9,731 nt of DNA, taken from the NCBI GenBank assembly GCA_002780065.1, contig PEWQ01000031.1, positions 1 through 9,731 on the forward strand. The letters are read 5' to 3'. Below the pieces are notes generated by a model. It ran no database searches and had not been told where the DNA came from. It worked only from the letters and a program-made list of their open reading frames with translations. Positions 6,832-9,731 of this stretch are shown one piece after another; within the stretch, counting starts at the first letter, position 1, and the number at the start of each line of letters is the position of its first letter. This stretch comes from Candidatus Hydrogenedentes bacterium CG07_land_8_20_14_0_80_42_17. GTDB lineage: Bacteria > UBA8481. The position numbers were made by a program, and so were the translations under genes.

Positions 6832-7550
6832 TTTCGTTCACCTTCAGTTTTCTCTATCTCGCTTCCAATCGAAGCGTGATCGAACGGTCTGTTTCCTATC
6901 GGCACTTCATATCCTACTCTCTTCTTCATCAGTGCTCCGACCGGGCACGCATTCACAACAGAATCGGTAACGTTTAAATCAGTTTCAGCTAATCCCTTTG
7001 CGTTGACCTCCAATCTCTTTTTATGCCCGCGATTTACAAACTGAAAAACATTTTTGTGATCCAGTTCCTGCGAAGTTCTTACACATCTCCCGCAAAGAAT
7101 ACATCTGTTGTGATCAAGAAAAACATCCGGATGAGAAAGATCAATATCGCGATTGGGATTTAGATATGGGAACTGAGGAGCAGTTATACCAAATCTATAT
7201 GCCATCGCTTGCAGTTCGCAATGGCCGCTCTTCTCGCAAAACATGCAGAAGTGGTTTCCCTCAACAAATAACATGTCCACGATCATTCGACGATATTCGA
7301 GCAATTCCGCCGTATCACTTTCAATTACCATTCCTTCCGAAACAGTTTGAACGCAGGAAGCCTGAATTCTGCCATTCACTCTGACAGAGCAAACGCGACA
7401 GCTTCCATGAGGAATTAAATCCTTGTAAGCGCAGAGATGCGGAATATAAATTCCGGCTTTTTCGGCAGCTTTGAGTATCGTAATTCCTTCTTCCACTGCA
7501 ATCTTTTTTCCATCAATTGTGATCGTTAATGTTTGCTTATTTTTTGTCAT
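6828..7550 (-). CDS. hoxU: NAD-reducing hydrogenase diaphorase subunit HoxU
   Basis: A 240-residue iron-sulfur subunit that wires the HoxF flavin site to the HoxY/HoxH hydrogenase half. It is homologous to the N-terminal part of NuoG. Residues about 6-80 form a ferredoxin-like [2Fe-2S] domain with Cys40, Cys51, Cys54 and Cys66. A NuoG-like [4Fe-4S] site follows in NHFCMFCEKSGHCELQ, with candidate ligands His100, Cys102, Cys105 and Cys111. A further [4Fe-4S] site uses Cys150, Cys153 and Cys156 in RCILCGRC, plus Cys202 in NACPVGAL. All sites appear intact. The start is well supported by GGAGG (7556-7560) five bases upstream, touching the hoxF stop. The length matches known HoxU proteins of about 235-240 residues. 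Confidence 0.96.
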   Translation of the reverse strand: MTKNKQTLTITIDGKKIAVEEGITILKAAEKAGIYIPHLCAYKDLIPHGSCRVCSVRVNGRIQASCVQTVSEGMVIESDTAELLEYRRMIVDMLFVEGNHFCMFCEKSGHCELQAMAYRFGITAPQFPYLNPNRDIDLSHPDVFLDHNRCILCGRCVRTSQELDHKNVFQFVNRGHKKRLEVNAKGLAETDLNVTDSVVNACPVGALMKKRVGYEVPIGNRPFDHASIGSEIEKTEGERK

Positions 7551-7559
7551 TTATTCCTC

Positions 7560-9371
7560 CTAGACGTAAAGAGAACGTCTGCCGACGAATAGTTCCGAAT
7601 CAACAACAGCGGAAGTTAGATCGAAATCCGGCTGTAATCCGTGCTTTCGTTCGGAAACCATAGACTCATAAAGTTCTCTAAAATTGTTAAGCGCTCCAAG
7701 CACAGGATTTGGAGCTGCCTGACCGAGCCCGCAACGCGATGTGCTGACAATCATGTTTGAAAGTTTCAGCATTTTGTCCAGGTCCTGCGGCTCTCCAGCG
7801 CCTGAAACAACCTTACGAACGTATTTCTTCAAGAGAACAAGTCCGACTCTGCATGGTGTGCAATAACCGCAACTTTCCTCAATGAAAAAATCAAGATAGT
7901 GCTCGGCAATTTCCAGTTTATTGCGCGCCTTGTTAAAAACTATTATCGAGCCTCCTGTTGCAAGATCATCGTAACAAATAATTCCGCCGAATCTATTCGG
8001 ACCGATCATCTGACGGCATGGTCCTCCGATAAGCATTGCTCCAGGATTTTCCGCTTCGCAAAGTTCCAGTAAATCGCTTGCTTTAGTTCCAAATGGAACT
8101 TCATATACTCCTGGCCGCCGGCAGTCGCCTGAAATCGAAAGAGCCTTCGTTCCCGCTGTTCTCGGCGAACCCATAGCAGAAAACCATTTGGCACCTTCAA
8201 TCATGATTCTCGATGCACAGCAGAACGATTCGACATTATTCACTACAGTCGGACAGCCCATGTAGCCCTCTTGAGGAGGAAACGGCGGGCGGTTCTTCGG
8301 ATCTCCGCGCTTGCCTTCACACGAACTTATTAGAGCAGTCTCTTCTCCGCAAACATACGCGCCGGCGCCGAGCTGAATTCTAATATCAAAATTAAATCCT
8401 TGCTTTCCCATTATTGAGTTACCGAGCAATCCGGAATTTTTTCTTGTTTCAAGAACATGATTCAAATAAGAAAAGAGATAAGAATATTCGCCGCGAAGAT
8501 AAAGAATTCCTAACTCTGCTCCGACAGCATAACCCGCAATTGTCATTCCCTCAAAAAGCATTTCGGCGCGTTCAGTCAAAAGAACTCTGTCTTTGAATGT
8601 TCCCGGTTCTCCTTCATCAGCGTTACATATTATGAATCTGCGATCTGCTTTGGTCTTGCTCGCAAATTCCCATTTCAAGCCTGTCGGAAATCCTGCACCG
8701 CCGCGCCCTCTAAGTTTAGATGCTTTTATTTCACCTATTACAGATTCAGGAGTCATATTAAGTGTCCGCTTCAACGCCGTTCCAGACTCGAAATCAGCAA
8801 AAAGAACAGCGCCTTTCTGCCTGATATTGTTTCTCACCATAGAGTGGACAAGCGGATTAGAGTTGTTACCTTCGCCTAAAACTGTCACAAGCTGGTGAGG
8901 ATCGAGATGTTTTCTAAGTTCTCTCACCATCTTTACTGCGCGTTCAGGAGTCAAGTAAGTCACGGCAACGTCATTCACCAAAGCGGCCGGAGCTTGATCG
9001 CTCATGCCTATACATGGTGTGCGAGTTAAAGTTATCTCTCCATCAGATGTTGTCTCTCCAATCGAAATTCCCAATTCTTTAACTAACGCATCCGCGATTT
9101 GCTGATAGCCTTTCATCCAATCGACAATATCGTCGCATAAGCGAATTACTACTTTTCCCTGTTCTTCTTTTGAAAAAAATGAATAGAAAGTTACAAGGCT
9201 TTCTATTTCGACTCGATGAGTCTTAACTGCTCTGGCAATCAAATCTATCGCAGAATCGGATACACAACCGAATCGTCTTTGGACAGCAGTTGTGATATCC
9301 ATCAAACGAGTTCGATCGTTTCCAAAAGAGTCGCAAATCTCAGCTACAATTTTTTCTAAAGCTTGTTTCAT
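7560..9371 (-). CDS. hoxF: NAD-reducing hydrogenase diaphorase subunit HoxF (NuoE-like + NuoF-like fusion)
   Basis: A 603-residue subunit that exchanges electrons between NAD(H), FMN and a [4Fe-4S] cluster. Residues about 1-145 form a NuoE/HoxE-like thioredoxin-fold domain. Its usual four cluster cysteines are only half kept: Cys79 and Cys120 remain, but the partners are Asp84 and Ser124, so a [2Fe-2S] cluster is unlikely. Residues about 160-600 are NuoF-like. They include GRGGAGFPTGLKW (222-234) and ADEGEPGTFKDR (251-262) for FMN/NADH binding, and GAGAYVCGEETAL (335-347). The [4Fe-4S] ligands are Cys501, Cys504, Cys507 (ESCGYCTPCR) and Cys547. This long HoxF, with no separate hoxE nearby, matches the Ralstonia-type arrangement. 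CAGGAGTG lies about 7 bp before the ATG. It is the first gene of the operon, about 35 nt downstream of a candidate transcription start. Confidence 0.96.
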   Translation of the reverse strand: MKQALEKIVAEICDSFGNDRTRLMDITTAVQRRFGCVSDSAIDLIARAVKTHRVEIESLVTFYSFFSKEEQGKVVIRLCDDIVDWMKGYQQIADALVKELGISIGETTSDGEITLTRTPCIGMSDQAPAALVNDVAVTYLTPERAVKMVRELRKHLDPHQLVTVLGEGNNSNPLVHSMVRNNIRQKGAVLFADFESGTALKRTLNMTPESVIGEIKASKLRGRGGAGFPTGLKWEFASKTKADRRFIICNADEGEPGTFKDRVLLTERAEMLFEGMTIAGYAVGAELGILYLRGEYSYLFSYLNHVLETRKNSGLLGNSIMGKQGFNFDIRIQLGAGAYVCGEETALISSCEGKRGDPKNRPPFPPQEGYMGCPTVVNNVESFCCASRIMIEGAKWFSAMGSPRTAGTKALSISGDCRRPGVYEVPFGTKASDLLELCEAENPGAMLIGGPCRQMIGPNRFGGIICYDDLATGGSIIVFNKARNKLEIAEHYLDFFIEESCGYCTPCRVGLVLLKKYVRKVVSGAGEPQDLDKMLKLSNMIVSTSRCGLGQAAPNPVLGALNNFRELYESMVSERKHGLQPDFDLTSAVVDSELFVGRRSLYV

Positions 9372-9412
9372 TTTTCACTCCTGACAATAAGTAACACTCA
9401 TAAACTATTTGA

Positions 9413-9441
9413 ATTGTATCATTTAGTTATTTAGTTCACAA
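9413..9441 (-). promoter_or_regulatory. Candidate hox operon promoter with extended -10
   Basis: On the minus strand, TTGTGA (9436-9441) is followed after 17 bp by TACAAT (9413-9418), which is preceded by TG and one base (TGATACAAT, 9413-9421), an extended -10. The predicted start near 9406 gives a leader of about 35 nt to hoxF. The stretch 9442-9467 just upstream is almost pure A/T and could act as an UP element. An imperfect -35 with a strong -10 is typical of activator-assisted promoters. Confidence 0.55.
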
Positions 9442-9467
9442 TTATTTTTTTATAATTTTGAAATTAT

Positions 9468-9493
9468 TTCACACGTTCAATTCACACGTTCAA
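9468..9493. repeat. Two perfect tandem 13-bp repeats upstream of the hox promoter
   Basis: TTCACACGTTCAA occurs twice with no gap (9468-9480, 9481-9493). The pair is centred about 74 bp upstream of the predicted hoxF transcription start. The core TTCACA occurs a third time at 9435-9440, over the -35 box. Position suggests binding sites for a regulator, but no known consensus was recognised. Confidence 0.6.
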
Positions 9494-9568
9494 TGGGTGA
9501 AGGAATATTGCATTTCCAGAGCGAGGGCGCATGTGCTTCAATTAACTAGCTTTGCATCTATCAGATAT

Positions 9569-9731
9569 CTAGTTACGGTTCGAAGAAACTTCATGTATTT
9601 TTCCGCAATGCGGACATGTAATTTTTTTGTTTGCTAAAGCCGGAGGAATTTTTAATTTTGTTCCGCATGCGCATACTATTGTTGTGTATCCGCTTATACG
9701 CCACAAAACGTCAGTTGCTGAGCGCATTCGA
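9569..9731 (-). CDS. C-terminal end of an unidentified protein with a zinc-ribbon-like module (partial)
   Basis: A minus-strand frame enters from the right edge and ends at TAG (9569-9571), giving 53 visible residues. The sequence TTIVCACGTKLKIPP, then ITCPHCGKIHEV, has paired cysteines (CxC about 17 residues before CPHC). This spacing and the CGxKLKIPP pattern look like a rubredoxin/zinc-ribbon knuckle binding one metal ion. The preceding RMRSATDVLWRISGY is probably the end of the main domain, which lies outside the window. Similar tails occur on assorted bacterial proteins, including some M48-type metallopeptidases, but that link is a guess. The frame points toward hoxF with a 197-bp gap holding the hox promoter, so it is probably a separate transcription unit. 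I saw no convincing terminator after it. Confidence 0.6.
   Translation of the reverse strand, partial: RMRSATDVLWRISGYTTIVCACGTKLKIPPALANKKITCPHCGKIHEVSSNRN

Noticed and set aside
8593-8898. Plus-strand frame of 101 codons inside hoxF
   Set aside because: It is antisense to the conserved FMN/NADH-binding part of HoxF and has no recognisable features.
9440-9457. Inverted repeat AATTAT-N6-ATAATT as a terminator for the zinc-ribbon gene
   Set aside because: It is a short A/T-only stem inside the UP-like tract of the hox promoter. Such repeats are expected by chance in this composition.
9435-9493. CRP- or FNR-type site formed by the TTCACA elements
   Set aside because: CRP sites need TGTGA-N6-TCACA in inverted orientation and FNR needs TTGAT-N4-ATCAA. 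Here the copies are direct repeats and neither spacing fits.
9468-9493. Start of a CRISPR array or an attachment site
   Set aside because: There are only two 13-bp copies with no spacer between them and no integrase or cas gene nearby.

Overview
The window looks like a piece of chromosome from an AT-rich bacterium with a Gram-negative-type envelope. The signs are a YqgE/AlgH-family protein and a probable secreted lipoprotein. It makes a soluble NAD-linked [NiFe] hydrogenase, which points to an anaerobic, fermentative or facultative hydrogen-metabolising lifestyle. Nothing in the sequence fixes the phylum, and no mobile element, CRISPR array, tRNA or rRNA was seen.

Layout, left to right. Bases 1-975 (minus) hold the N-terminal part of a class III adenylate cyclase with two cyclase domains; it runs off the left edge. 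Bases 1080-1544 (plus) encode an unrecognised 154-residue acidic protein. It is divergent from the cyclase and convergent with yqgE (1608-2201, minus), whose promoter lies so close to the ATG that the mRNA may be leaderless. Bases 2281-4248 (minus) encode a large exported (alpha/alpha)6-barrel protein of the DUF3131/glycoamylase-like type, with its own promoter crossed by a perfect AT-rich palindrome.

The main feature is a five-gene minus-strand operon, hoxF-hoxU-hoxY-hoxH-hoxW (9371 down to 4350). HoxF and HoxU form the NADH-oxidising diaphorase half. HoxY and HoxH form the hydrogenase half. HoxW is the endopeptidase expected to remove the 25-residue C-terminal tail of HoxH after nickel insertion. 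Together they would give a group 3d bidirectional enzyme: H2 + NAD+ <-> 2e- transfer <-> NADH + H+. Genes overlap by 4 bp or lie within about 11 bp, so they are probably co-transcribed and translationally coupled. A good sigma70-type promoter with an extended -10, an AT-rich UP-like tract and two perfect tandem 13-bp repeats sits just upstream of hoxF. The nickel-insertion (hyp) genes are not in the window. HoxF is the long form that carries a NuoE/HoxE-like N-terminal domain, but two of that domain's four cluster cysteines are replaced.

At the right edge (9569-9731, minus) is the C-terminal end of a protein finishing in a zinc-ribbon-like module.

I do not see an obviously new biological system. 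The items most worth a second look are the regulatory architecture upstream of hoxF, the operator-like palindrome at the glycosidase-like gene, the possible leaderless yqgE transcript, the complementary decay of the two cyclase domains, and the unidentified 154-residue protein.
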